Assembly: GCF_000686725.1 (NCBI RefSeq)
Contig: NZ_JMLK01000012.1
Coordinates: 62,001-126,000, forward strand
DNA: 64,000 bases
Direction of reading: 5' to 3'
Source: Clostridium akagii DSM 12554
Lineage (GTDB): Bacteria; Bacillota; Clostridia; Clostridiales; Clostridiaceae
Part shown: in pieces, positions 1 through 8,003 of the stretch
Numbering within the stretch: the stretch's first letter is position 1
Layout of the letters: every line of letters starts with the position of its first letter
Translations under genes and position numbers: made by a program
Notes under the pieces: model-generated
Databases searched by the model: none
What the model saw: the letters and a program-made list of their open reading frames with translations, nothing else
What the model was told of the DNA's origin: nothing

Positions 1-22
1 CAAAGAAATCGACATATATATT

Positions 23-781
23 TCAACGAATTTTTTTTGTAAATATATATGCAATATTCAACTTACGCATAATTGAAAACTTCTTGATTTTATGTCCCTG
101 CATCCTTTTTAATATATCATTTAGTGCCTTAACTTCACGCTGAAATCCACATTCCACGGCAAGGTCCCACGGGCAATCATAACACCCCAACGAGGTACCT
201 TCATGATTTCCAAAAGCAAAAAAGGTAAGTTTTTAAAACTCCTGCGTATTTCAATTTTTAATACTATTCCTAACTGCACTTTACCAAGCATATTTAAATG
301 TTTCCGAAGAAGTTGGACATTTTTCACAGAATTTACGAATGAAAGTGCTACAATATCTGCATTCCCTGCGACAAACTTCAAATCCTCAACATCTTTATCA
401 GTCATAGCTGACAAATGTAGGTTACTATCAGGCAATTATATTTATTAGCACATTGAATTCTGTCCTTCCTAATGATGATAGCCCAATATCACCCATAGAA
501 ACCTATAAGGATTGGATATCATGACTTCGCAATGCCATATAATACAGCAAGTTTTTGGCACTAGCAAGGTAACTGGGGTGACATTTTTCTAGAAGAGATT
601 CAGATTGAGTTACCATATTCAGCATATTTTCTCTAATAATATTTAGTTTACTAATTAAACCCTCAATGTATGTTAATTGCATTAATGAATTATTTGCATG
701 TTGTTTTTTGAAACCATTTAATGACTCTAATATTCCATCATCTATATTTTTAATATTAGGTGTATCATCTTTTTTACTCAC
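23..781 (-). pseudogene. Decayed long-form pyruvate kinase-like gene
   Basis: Reading leftward from a GTG at 781, the first frame gives a helical N-terminal segment ending HPSYLASAKNLLYYMALRSH, which resembles the N-terminal extension of the long pyruvate kinase-like family known from proteobacteria and some Firmicutes. An in-frame TAG (503-505, probably a former CAG) interrupts it, and the same frame resumes with GLSSLGRTEFNVLINI. Near 430-436 the frame breaks and jumps to a pyruvate kinase barrel segment (PDSNLHLSAMTDKD, then IVLKIEIRRSFKNLP, then GVMIARG). One base is missing in the Gly codon at 166-168. After correction the frame reads DLAVECGFQ and then joins a C-terminal piece, EVKALNDILKRMQ, with the middle absent. 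About 250 codons remain of a family normally near 500 or more. Recognition is by motif memory. The nonsense codon, frameshift and internal deletions are read directly. It lies 22 bp after the GNAT-like gene and may once have shared its transcript. Confidence 0.8.
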
Positions 782-802
782 GTTTAATCATCTTCTTCGC
801 TA

Positions 803-1177
803 TTATTCTTTAGCGTCCTTAAAATAATAATAATGTTTAGGTACTCCTGTACCATCATCCTGAGCTTTAAATCCATGTTTTTCCCAAAATCGCTTACTGT
901 TTTTATCATTTGCATATAGGCACATATTAAAACCGGTGTTTTTTAGTGCCGTAACTATTTCACTACCAACTTTCTTACTCTTTTTAAATACTTCAAAATT
1001 ATCTATATCAAGAATACTCTCATCTTCACTTAGTTCTGCTTCTAGCAATGCAACAATCACATTATCCTTTTTCACCTTAAAACATCTATCTCCTGCCCAC
1101 CATAATCTCAATTTATATCTCTTTTTTAAGGATAATACTTCTTTCTCTCCACATTTTTCAATACTTATTTTTTCCAT
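803..1177 (-). CDS. GNAT-like acetyltransferase domain protein
   Basis: This 124-residue protein starts at ATG 1177 behind an AGGGG ribosome site. Its C-terminal half has the layout of a small GNAT fold: a strand with LDIDNFEV, a loop-helix with KKSKKVGSEIVTAL in the place of the acetyl-CoA pyrophosphate loop, then a strand LYANDKNSKRFWEKHGF, the usual N-acetyltransferase ending. The canonical Q/R-x-x-G-x-G/A loop is degenerate (Lys replaces Arg and the first Gly is lost), so activity is uncertain. Substrate unknown. Its 3' neighbour is the pyruvate kinase-like remnant, so the pair may be decaying accessory DNA. It could instead be a GNAT-fold protein without catalysis. Confidence 0.6.
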   Translation of the reverse strand: MEKISIEKCGEKEVLSLKKRYKLRLWWAGDRCFKVKKDNVIVALLEAELSEDESILDIDNFEVFKKSKKVGSEIVTALKNTGFNMCLYANDKNSKRFWEKHGFKAQDDGTGVPKHYYYFKDAKE

Positions 1178-1593
1178 TAATATACCCCTATCGTATCACA
1201 AAATATTAACTATAACTAAAAACAAACTACATTTAGTTATATACAATTTTATATTCTTTCTAAAATATAGCAAAAATTCTCATGAAAATACAATGTTTAA
1301 AACACATTTCTCTTCCATTATACATAAATTTAGTATTTCTTCAATGTATTTAATTAAAAGTTGAATTTTCATTCACTGATATATTGGTGTAATATTATTA
1401 AATTTTTTTTTCTATATGAGAATTTATTATCGAACTCTGCGTTAAGTTATTAGTTTACTTTTATATTAGTCTACATAATATTTAATATGTAGACTAATAG
1501 TTTGATACTTCTCCTTATTTTTGTTATATAATTTAAGTACTACAAATTTATTTTTTACGATTACACTTATTTACCCCTAATAATATCAAGCGC
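1178..1593. other. Gene-free accessory spacer
   Basis: These 416 bases are very AT-rich and hold no convincing gene on either strand. The one distinct structure is the inverted repeat at 1464-1499, listed separately. The spacer lies between the end of the MFS gene and the start of the GNAT-like gene, so it should hold the terminator of the former and the promoter of the latter. I could not fix either with confidence. Confidence 0.6.
1464..1499. repeat. 14-bp perfect inverted repeat (operator or weak terminator)
   Basis: The left arm TATTAGTCTACATA (1464-1477) is the exact reverse complement of 1486-1499, with 8 nt between. Neither side has a clean run of T, so a bidirectional terminator for the MFS gene is possible but weak. 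A symmetric operator upstream of the GNAT-like gene fits equally well. Confidence 0.6.
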
Positions 1594-2790
1594 CTAATAT
1601 TTATCAATTACATTTTCTGTTTTGCTTAGCGCACATAAAATCACAAAAAACAGCATAAAAATAATAGCCACTACAATAGCACTCATACCAGCCAAAATAC
1701 CAAAAGCATCAGATAATATGCCCGTTATAATTGGCATTATAATAGCACCGACTCCACCTAGCATAAGTAGTACTCCCATGGACATAGGATAAACCTTAAT
1801 AGTCTTACCAACGGTAGAGACTGTTGTAGGATAAATACCTGCCATAGAAAATCCCAGGCCCATTATAGTAATGGTAATAATCGTCACATTTTTCGTTGAA
1901 AGTAATAACAAGTAAAAAACACATGTTCCAATACTTGTTACCAAAAGCAAAACCTTTTTTGACACTTTATCTCCAAAAAAAGCACAAGTTAATCTACCTG
2001 CAAGAATAGAAAGCCACAATAATGAAGCAAGTACTTGAGCATATTGTATTGTCATGATCCTTGAATCTATAAAATATTTAACTAGCCACCCATTAATAGC
2101 GGCTTCTGCACATAAATAAAAGAACAAAATTCCTGCACTATTCCAAAAATATTTGTTTTTCAAAAATTCGTAAGATATTTTTACCTTTACAGTGTTTTTT
2201 TTAGCCTCATCTATTTTCATTCTTGAAAATAGAAAAATGGAGATAATTGCAAGGATAATAATAACCATGGCAGCTATTTTCCAGCCTCTATTTCCCGCCA
2301 TATTTGTGCATATCATAACTAAAAACGGAGCAATTAAAGCTCCCACAGCAAAAATACTATGTAAAAAATTAAGGGCTGCTGGGCTACTGTTTGAAACTTC
2401 ATTTACAGTAGTGTTGTTAAAATTAGAAATACTTCCTCGACTTAACCCTGTAAATAAGAACCCTAAAATTAATAATACCGGATTACCTGTTAAAATCATT
2501 ATTAAAAATCCCATAACAACAAAAGTACACAAAAACATTATTGATTTTTTTCTTCCTAAATAAAGTGGTAGCACACCAGCTATAAAGCCGGCTACCAAAT
2601 TTCCTACTTGATGTGCAGAAAGTAATGCCCCACTCATTGTATTATTCAACCCGTATTCATTGCTGATTAATGGTAACAAAGACCCTAATATCATACTATA
2701 TATACCATTGACCGCAAAAACAAAAAAACAACAATTTAGGATATATTTTTTGTCATGGTCAAGGCTTGCATAAAATGATTGCGTTTTCAT
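1594..2790 (-). CDS. MFS transporter
   Basis: A 398-residue inner-membrane protein with about 12 hydrophobic helices, of the major facilitator superfamily. The loop after helix 2 carries the MFS signature around LYLGRKKSIM, and the second half carries a related loop, FFGDKVSKKVLL. It looks closest to the sugar/FHS-like branch, but the substrate cannot be read. I chose ATG 2790: a GGGGG ribosome site lies about 12 nt upstream, whereas the longer reading from TTG 2823 has no ribosome site and would start inside the palindrome. It lies downstream of the two nitrogenase-like genes on the same strand but has its own promoter. A role in moving a substrate or product of that enzyme is inference from position only. 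Confidence 0.85.
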   Translation of the reverse strand: MKTQSFYASLDHDKKYILNCCFFVFAVNGIYSMILGSLLPLISNEYGLNNTMSGALLSAHQVGNLVAGFIAGVLPLYLGRKKSIMFLCTFVVMGFLIMILTGNPVLLILGFLFTGLSRGSISNFNNTTVNEVSNSSPAALNFLHSIFAVGALIAPFLVMICTNMAGNRGWKIAAMVIIILAIISIFLFSRMKIDEAKKNTVKVKISYEFLKNKYFWNSAGILFFYLCAEAAINGWLVKYFIDSRIMTIQYAQVLASLLWLSILAGRLTCAFFGDKVSKKVLLLVTSIGTCVFYLLLLSTKNVTIITITIMGLGFSMAGIYPTTVSTVGKTIKVYPMSMGVLLMLGGVGAIIMPIITGILSDAFGILAGMSAIVVAIIFMLFFVILCALSKTENVIDKY

Positions 2791-2814
2791 ATAAATAAAA
2801 TCCCCCTTGCGTAA

Positions 2815-2859
2815 AATGCTCAATGTGGTTTATTATATCACATTGAGCATTAATTACAA
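2815..2859 (-). promoter_or_regulatory. Promoter with palindromic operator for the MFS gene
   Basis: A 13-bp perfect inverted repeat (2815-2827 and 2839-2851) flanks an 11-nt centre holding a perfect minus-strand TATAAT (2832-2837). A TTGTAA-like -35 (2854-2859) lies 16 bp upstream. Transcription would start near 2825, about 35 nt before the chosen ATG. Enclosing the -10 in a palindrome suggests repression by a dimeric regulator. No T-run follows, so it is a poor terminator for the upstream operon. Confidence 0.6.
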
Positions 2860-2887
2860 CTTCATGTTACTTTATTATCTACTATCT

Positions 2888-4243
2888 CTACGCACCTGAA
2901 CTTATTGATGTTGTATAGATTTTCTCTAATAATGTTAACCCTCCTGTATATCCTATATAAGTTCTATTAATTACTACTTCAAAAGAAGATGGGCAACAGG
3001 TTTCTATTATAATACCATTTAATTGCTTTATTACGTCCCTTTCCCAAGCAGATGAAAATATTATAGGTGAAGTAGTTCCAAAATCTGCTTCTAGCAATTT
3101 TTTCTCAATAATATAACCATCTTCAATAAATTCAACTTCAGTAGATACGTCTTCTGCAAGCTCTTTATACTGTTTTTGGATTATTTCTCTATATTTTTCT
3201 GTTGGATTATCTGTTATAATTTGGAGTACTGGAAGCAATCCCAGCTGGTTCACCAAAAACTTATTTAAAGCTATATTATATGCACTATCCCCTATTACTG
3301 CGTATTTTGAGGGCAATCCAAACCAAAATTCCGAAAAAAAATCAGCAAAATGATCCAAAAAATAATAATATCTATTTTCTTCTTTTTCAATAAATTCCTC
3401 TGATTTTCCATTGTTTATCCCTGAGAAATTGACCACCTTTCTTATAAACTCTGTGGTTTGTTCTGCTCCAATTGGAATAATAGGAATATGCAAATATGGT
3501 TGATTATATTTTTTTTCTAAGTGTTTAGCTGTTTTTAATCCAACCCAAGGCGAAAGAACTAAATTAAATTGAGCTCTAGGAATATCTATCCAATCCTTTA
3601 TTCCCCTGCTTTCTGATCCAAAGAAAATATTAACTTTGAAACCAGTCCCTTCAAGTATTCTTTTAATTTCAATGAAATCTCCACGCCAATTTGTATTAAA
3701 ATATGGGACTTCACTCCAAAGATTTATAAGTCCCTTTTCCTTTTCTCCAGAATAAACTCCAACAAATTGATCTATTATAGCCTGAGCAACTATTTCATGT
3801 CCAATTAAATTATTTCCTTTAAAACCCCCAGTTTCTGCATACACAATAGGATACCCTTTTTTTTGATATTTTTTAACAACAGAACCTACATCATCTCCAA
3901 CCAGTTCTCCAATACAACCGCTTAATACTACAAATAAATCTCCATCCATTATTTTAAGAGATGATTTAATAAGATCATCTAACTTTTTCTCGCCACCAAA
4001 TACCACCTCGTTTTCCCCAGCATTCACACTTGGTATTGCAGAACCTCCACTATACCCTCCGCCTTGATATCCATTATTAAAAGAAAGCATAAAATATTGC
4101 TTATCCACGCATCCTGGTCCACAGTGTACTAAAGGAATTCCCCTGGGAATGGCTGAAACCGTATATGCAGCACCTATTGCACAACCATAACGTGGATGTA
4201 CTATTGAGTTGGTTTGTTCATTGGAATCCAATTTTCCTAACAT
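2888..4243 (-). CDS. Nitrogenase-like component 1, beta (NifK/NifN-like) subunit
   Basis: A 451-residue member of the nitrogenase component-1 superfamily (NifDK, NifEN, BchNB, CfbD, MarDK). The N-terminal part carries RYGCAIGAAY (Cys21), HCGPGC (Cys41, Cys45) and LSGCIGELVGDDV (Cys110). Cys21, Cys45 and Cys110 match the spacing of the three beta-side P-cluster cysteines of NifK; Cys41 is extra. GENEVVFGGEKKL matches the conserved VFGG turn, and the C-terminal IGYTGGLTLL matches the family ending. It is shorter than true NifK (about 510-520). Its ATG overlaps the stop of the D-like gene by 7 bp with a GGAG site inside that gene, so translation is coupled. The reaction is unknown. The six conserved cysteines of the pair suggest a working metallocluster enzyme or scaffold. 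A methylthio-alkane-reductase-like role is only one option. Confidence 0.85.
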   Translation of the reverse strand: MLGKLDSNEQTNSIVHPRYGCAIGAAYTVSAIPRGIPLVHCGPGCVDKQYFMLSFNNGYQGGGYSGGSAIPSVNAGENEVVFGGEKKLDDLIKSSLKIMDGDLFVVLSGCIGELVGDDVGSVVKKYQKKGYPIVYAETGGFKGNNLIGHEIVAQAIIDQFVGVYSGEKEKGLINLWSEVPYFNTNWRGDFIEIKRILEGTGFKVNIFFGSESRGIKDWIDIPRAQFNLVLSPWVGLKTAKHLEKKYNQPYLHIPIIPIGAEQTTEFIRKVVNFSGINNGKSEEFIEKEENRYYYFLDHFADFFSEFWFGLPSKYAVIGDSAYNIALNKFLVNQLGLLPVLQIITDNPTEKYREIIQKQYKELAEDVSTEVEFIEDGYIIEKKLLEADFGTTSPIIFSSAWERDVIKQLNGIIIETCCPSSFEVVINRTYIGYTGGLTLLEKIYTTSISSGA

Positions 4244-5823
4244 AATTTCTCCTTTTTTACCATAACTTCCCGTTCTTCATCTAAAATTTCTGGATGTTTT
4301 GCTAGAATAAATGGATCTTCTTGTTCTAACCACCACTTTGTATATGGTAACTTAACATGTTTTTTTAAGTTTTCTCCGAATTTTCTCCTAGCAAGTACAT
4401 TTAGTAATGCTTCCCCTACTCTAATTATCCCTTCATAACCTACAGGAAGGTGTTCGTCACCTAAAGCAAACGCTGGAATACCTATTTTGGCAGCTAATGG
4501 CGCTAATCCATTATGTCTTATAATTATAAAATCAGGATTAACTCTTCTCAATAATCCATAAAATTGAAATTGTTGTGTTTTACTTACTGTAAGATGTTCT
4601 ATATCCCCATAATTGTGGACTAAATACTTTAGCGTATCCTGTCTTTCATCTCCACCATCATAAACTGGATCATGATGGAATACTACAGAACCGTTTACTT
4701 CAACACCTAATTCCTTTAAAACAGAAATAATTCCATGTGCATATGCAGAACCAGTGGCGACAAATCCTTTTACCCCCTTAAGTTTCTTTTTTAATTCATC
4801 TATTTTAGGCTGAACTCGTTCATGTTCCTTTATAATATATTCTTCAACTTCTTTTTCTTTACTGGCAACTTTACTTATTGCTCTTAGCCAATCATCCGTT
4901 GCAGGAAAGCCATAAGGTTGTGGTGCTTTAATATCAGGGACACCATATTCTTGTTCTAATGCAGCTGCATAATACGACCCTAGAGTATGACAAAATGTAG
5001 CAGAAGCAATTGCTTCTGAGGATTGAGCTAATTCATCAACAGTAGCCATGTCTATTAAATAATTCACCTTCAAGCCTAATGGGTTTAGCATTTCGCTAAA
5101 ATAGTCAGTACCCCATAAGGCGATAATATTTATTAAATTTTTTTGTTTTTTGGGTTTTTTATTTACAATTTGCCTTATAATACCATGTTGGGAAATATCA
5201 AACCCTGTACTCCAATGCTTAGATCTAAACCCCTCACAAGATAGTGGAACAACAGGAATTCCTAGTTTCTCCTCGGCTTCCTTAGCCACACTTACTATAT
5301 CTTCACCTATTATTGCTGTGGTACATGCAGCGGAAATAAAAATTGCTTTTGGCTTAAAACGGACCCACGCATCCTGAATTGACTGTCTTAGTTTTTCAGA
5401 TGCTCCGAAAACCATATCTCTTTCTAAAAGGTTTGTACTTACAATTTGTATATTTTCTACCTTTTTCTTTCTACGCGCTAATCCTATTTTATAACCCACA
5501 TTAAACCTAGGATGTATAGCAGAACATCCTATGGATGAATGTTCAATTAAAATGGCATCGGGTATATTTCCGACCTGACAGGCTACTATAGATTGAGTAC
5601 ACATTGTTTGCTGATTAAATGGCATTTTTAATTCACAAAGTTTGCAGCTTTGGCCTTTTGGACTACCACCACATCCCTGACCCTTTTTAAGGGCTCTAGC
5701 CTGATAATTTGATTGTTTTACTAAACCTGATGCCGATCCATCCCAAGCAATAATCGTACCTAACCGTTTCTCACGATTTTCAACATCTACCAAGTTCAAA
5801 TTTATACTATTATACTTTACCAT
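4237..5823 (-). CDS. Nitrogenase-like component 1, alpha (NifD/NifE-like) subunit
   Basis: A 528-residue NifD-superfamily protein. Cys75, Cys100 (HSSIGC) and Cys167 (SAACTTAIIGEDI) align with NifD Cys62, Cys88 and Cys154, the alpha-side P-cluster ligands. Cys278 (ATFCHTLGSYYAAALEQEYG) aligns with NifD Cys275, which anchors the FeMo cofactor. The region equivalent to NifD His442 reads LPVGYEGI and has no His, so this is not a molybdenum nitrogenase. Three further cysteines precede the first P-cluster ligand (Cys51, Cys60, Cys63 in GCGGSPKGQSCKLC) and could hold an extra cluster. The start at ATG 5823 has GAGGAG 8 nt upstream. It is the first gene of a two-gene operon with its own promoter. No NifH-type reductase is adjacent, so the electron donor must be encoded elsewhere. 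Confidence 0.87.
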   Translation of the reverse strand: MVKYNSINLNLVDVENREKRLGTIIAWDGSASGLVKQSNYQARALKKGQGCGGSPKGQSCKLCELKMPFNQQTMCTQSIVACQVGNIPDAILIEHSSIGCSAIHPRFNVGYKIGLARRKKKVENIQIVSTNLLERDMVFGASEKLRQSIQDAWVRFKPKAIFISAACTTAIIGEDIVSVAKEAEEKLGIPVVPLSCEGFRSKHWSTGFDISQHGIIRQIVNKKPKKQKNLINIIALWGTDYFSEMLNPLGLKVNYLIDMATVDELAQSSEAIASATFCHTLGSYYAAALEQEYGVPDIKAPQPYGFPATDDWLRAISKVASKEKEVEEYIIKEHERVQPKIDELKKKLKGVKGFVATGSAYAHGIISVLKELGVEVNGSVVFHHDPVYDGGDERQDTLKYLVHNYGDIEHLTVSKTQQFQFYGLLRRVNPDFIIIRHNGLAPLAAKIGIPAFALGDEHLPVGYEGIIRVGEALLNVLARRKFGENLKKHVKLPYTKWWLEQEDPFILAKHPEILDEEREVMVKKEKLC

Positions 5824-5900
5824 CCCTTCATCTCCTCTAACCTTAATTAACCTATAAAATAATTATTTATCCTCCTATATTTATTTTTGACTATATAAAA

Positions 5901-5948
5901 ACACTAGAAACTTATTTCTCTAAAAGTAAGAAAATAAGTCTCTAGTGT
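5901..5948 (-). terminator. Terminator-like hairpin in the leader of the nitrogenase-like operon
   Basis: The two arms (about 5901-5919 and 5929-5948) form an approximately 19-bp hairpin with few mismatches, followed on the minus strand by TTTTATAT. It lies between the promoter at 5987-6015 and the first gene at 5823, so transcripts of the operon must cross it. A smaller stem, CTAGTGACACTAG, on its 5' side would compete for the same bases, as in an attenuator. It may also end purB transcripts, because no other terminator is seen after purB. Confidence 0.6.
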
Positions 5949-5986
5949 CACTAGTCAACCTTAGTATTAAATTTTATTATAAAATT

Positions 5987-6040
5987 ATAATATCAGTGAA
6001 AGCATACCTTGTCAATATGTATACTTATATTGACAAGGTA
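5987..6040 (-). promoter_or_regulatory. Promoter and palindromic operator of the nitrogenase-like operon
   Basis: On the minus strand a perfect TTGACA (6010-6015) is followed after 17 bp by TATTAT (5987-5992), a strong vegetative-type promoter. The -35 box is one arm of a palindrome: ACCTTGTCAATAT at 6007-6019 and its exact reverse complement at 6028-6040, with an 8-nt centre. A dimeric regulator bound here would overlap the -35 box, which points to repression. The motif is not one I can assign to a named regulator. Confidence 0.65.
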
Positions 6041-6061
6041 TAGGTATACATAAAAATAATA

Positions 6062-7492
6062 TTAAACATTAATATCTACTTTAATACCTAGATTTTCTTT
6101 ATTTTCTTCTAAAATTGGATTAATGCAATTTCTAAGAAAGTCATCTACTTGACCTGGAGCTCTACCTATGAAATTTCTGGAATCAAGTATAGTTAAAACA
6201 TCATTTTCTTTTAACCTAAAAGCAGGATCTTTTGCTATTCTGAGCATTAAATCATTGTCTAGCCCATCTTCCTTTACTCTTTTACCAGTTTCCATAGAAT
6301 AAGTTCTTATTTTTTCATGTAAATCCTGTCGATCTCCACCTCTTTTTACTGCTTCCATTAATATATTCTCTGTAGCCATAAATGGTAATTCACTACTTAC
6401 TCTAGCTGCAATTACCTTAGGGTATACTACTAAACCACTAGAAATATTTATGTATAAATTTAAAACTCCATCTAACGCTAGAAAAGCTTCTGGAATAGCA
6501 ATTCTCTTATTTGCTGAATCATCTAGAGTTCTTTCGAACCATTGAGTTGCAGCTGTAATAGCAGGGTTTAGCGCATTTATAATTATATATCTTGAAAGTG
6601 AACTTATTCTTTCTGATCTCATTGGATTTCGTTTATATGCCATGGCAGAGGATCCAATTTGATGAGCTTCAAAAGGCTCTTCTATCTCTTTTAAACTTTG
6701 TAGTAGTCTAAGGTCATTACTAAACTTATATGCACTCTGAGCTATTTCAGACAGAGTATTAAGTATTATTGAATCTACTTTTCTCGAATATGTTTGACCA
6801 GTTACTTCATATGCACTTTTAAATCCCATTTTTGCCGTAACTTTTTTCTCTAAAGTTTTAACTTTGTCTTCATCACCATTAAAAAGTTCCATAAAGCTTG
6901 CTTGAGTTCCTGTAGTTCCTTTAACTCCTCTAAGTTTTACTGTATCAATTACAAATTCTAGATTTTCTAAATCTAAAAGTAAATCTTGCATCCATAGTGT
7001 TGCTCTTTTGCCTACTGTTGTAAGTTGAGCTGGTTGAAGATGAGTAAATCCTAATGTTGGCATACCCTTGTATTTATCAGCGAATTTTGCAAGACTTGAC
7101 ATTGTGCTTATTATTTTAGCTTTTATTAGAAGTAATGCTTCTTTCATTACAATTATATCCGTATTATCACCTACGTAGCAACTTGTAGCTCCAAGATGGA
7201 TTATTCCCTTTGCTTTAGGACATTGAACGCCATAGGCATATACATGGCTCATTACGTCATGTCTAACTTCCTTTTCTCTCTTCTCTGCAACTTCGTAATT
7301 TATATCTTCAACATGAGCTTTTAATTCATCCACTTGTTCTTCAGATATGTTAAGCCCAAGTTCTTTTTCACTTTCTGCCAATGCAACCCATAATTTTCTC
7401 CATGTCTTGAATTTTTTTTCATCAGAAAAAAGATATGACATTTCTTTTGATGCATATCTTTTGTTTAGTGGTGATTCATATAGATTTCTCAT
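6062..7492 (-). CDS. purB: Adenylosuccinate lyase
   Basis: A 476-residue fumarase/aspartase-superfamily lyase of purine synthesis. It cleaves SAICAR to AICAR and adenylosuccinate to AMP, releasing fumarate. The superfamily signature is visible as SSAMAYKRNPMRSE, and the upstream active-site region as GATSCYVGDN and TLGFTHLQPAQ. Length and the N-terminus (MRNLYESPLNKRYAS) are typical of clostridial PurB. ATG 7492 follows AGGAGG at good distance. It is monocistronic here, away from other pur genes, with its own extended -10 promoter. The assignment is firm. Confidence 0.95.
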   Translation of the reverse strand: MRNLYESPLNKRYASKEMSYLFSDEKKFKTWRKLWVALAESEKELGLNISEEQVDELKAHVEDINYEVAEKREKEVRHDVMSHVYAYGVQCPKAKGIIHLGATSCYVGDNTDIIVMKEALLLIKAKIISTMSSLAKFADKYKGMPTLGFTHLQPAQLTTVGKRATLWMQDLLLDLENLEFVIDTVKLRGVKGTTGTQASFMELFNGDEDKVKTLEKKVTAKMGFKSAYEVTGQTYSRKVDSIILNTLSEIAQSAYKFSNDLRLLQSLKEIEEPFEAHQIGSSAMAYKRNPMRSERISSLSRYIIINALNPAITAATQWFERTLDDSANKRIAIPEAFLALDGVLNLYINISSGLVVYPKVIAARVSSELPFMATENILMEAVKRGGDRQDLHEKIRTYSMETGKRVKEDGLDNDLMLRIAKDPAFRLKENDVLTILDSRNFIGRAPGQVDDFLRNCINPILEENKENLGIKVDINV

Positions 7493-7536
7493 AAAATGTT
7501 ACCTCCTAAGTGTATATAAAATCAGATATATTTCAC

Positions 7537-7545
7537 ATTATACCA
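7537..7545 (-). promoter_or_regulatory. Extended -10 promoter of purB
   Basis: The minus strand reads TGGTATAAT (TG-N-TATAAT) about 45 bp before the purB ATG. No clear -35 box precedes it, which is usual for extended -10 promoters. Confidence 0.5.
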
Positions 7546-7602
7546 TACATTAATGAATTATTATAGAAATTTGTTCGTATTTTTATTCCTTGCAATAAAA
7601 AT

Positions 7603-7628
7603 AAAAGGATAGCAGATGCTATCCTTTT
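7603..7628 (-). terminator. Terminator of the HPr gene
   Basis: An 11-bp stem (AAAAGGATAGC, 7603-7613, with 7618-7628) and 4-nt loop is followed on the minus strand by a T-rich tail. It lies 23 bp beyond the HPr stop codon. Confidence 0.85.
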
Positions 7629-7650
7629 ATTATGTAATGAAATTGCTAAA

Positions 7651-7911
7651 TTATTCTTCTATTGATTCAATTAACTTTACGATTTCTTCTGCAGCTAATG
7701 CTTCGTCATCACCTGAAGCAATAACTTTAACAACTGAACCTTTTGTTACTCCTAATGATAAAACACCTATTAAACTTTTAATATTTGCTTTTTTACCTTT
7801 GTTTTCTATGCTTATATCTGATTTAAATGAAGACGCTTTCTTTACTAATAAAGTAGCTGGTCTTGCATGTAAGCCAGTAGCACTTTTAACTGTTGCTTCT
7901 TTAGTTACCAT
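7651..7911 (-). CDS. ptsH: Phosphocarrier protein HPr
   Basis: An 86-residue HPr. It takes phosphate from enzyme I at His15 (TGLHARPA) and passes it to sugar-specific IIA domains. Ser46 (IKSLIGVL) is the site used by HPr kinase for CcpA-linked catabolite control. Both residues fall at their canonical numbers only when translation starts at ATG 7911, 8 nt after AGGTGG. The in-frame GTG at 7923 overlaps that ribosome site and is rejected. Enzyme I is not nearby, but a free IIA protein follows upstream, so this locus supplies general PTS parts. It has its own terminator. Confidence 0.93.
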   Translation of the reverse strand: MVTKEATVKSATGLHARPATLLVKKASSFKSDISIENKGKKANIKSLIGVLSLGVTKGSVVKVIASGDDEALAAEEIVKLIESIEE

Positions 7912-8003
7912 TATATCATCCACCTCTACTAACTAATATACTTAATTACCTTAACATTTTATCACTATATGGTATTAATTTCAATAGAATTTAATAAAAC
8001 TAT

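Noticed and set aside
203-448. Plus-strand frame of 81 codons opposite the pyruvate kinase remnant
   Set aside because: It has no ribosome site and lies antisense to recognisable pyruvate kinase sequence.
936-1364. Plus-strand frame of 142 codons
   Set aside because: Low-complexity Ser/Phe/Ile product with no ribosome site; mostly the shadow of the GNAT-like gene and AT-rich spacer.
2815-2851. Palindrome as terminator of the nitrogenase-like operon
   Set aside because: No T tract follows on the minus strand and the -10 box is centred in it, so an operator explains it better.
2888-5823. True molybdenum nitrogenase (nifDK)
   Set aside because: The FeMo-cofactor His442 region is not conserved, the K-like protein is short, and no nifH, nifB or nifEN is near.
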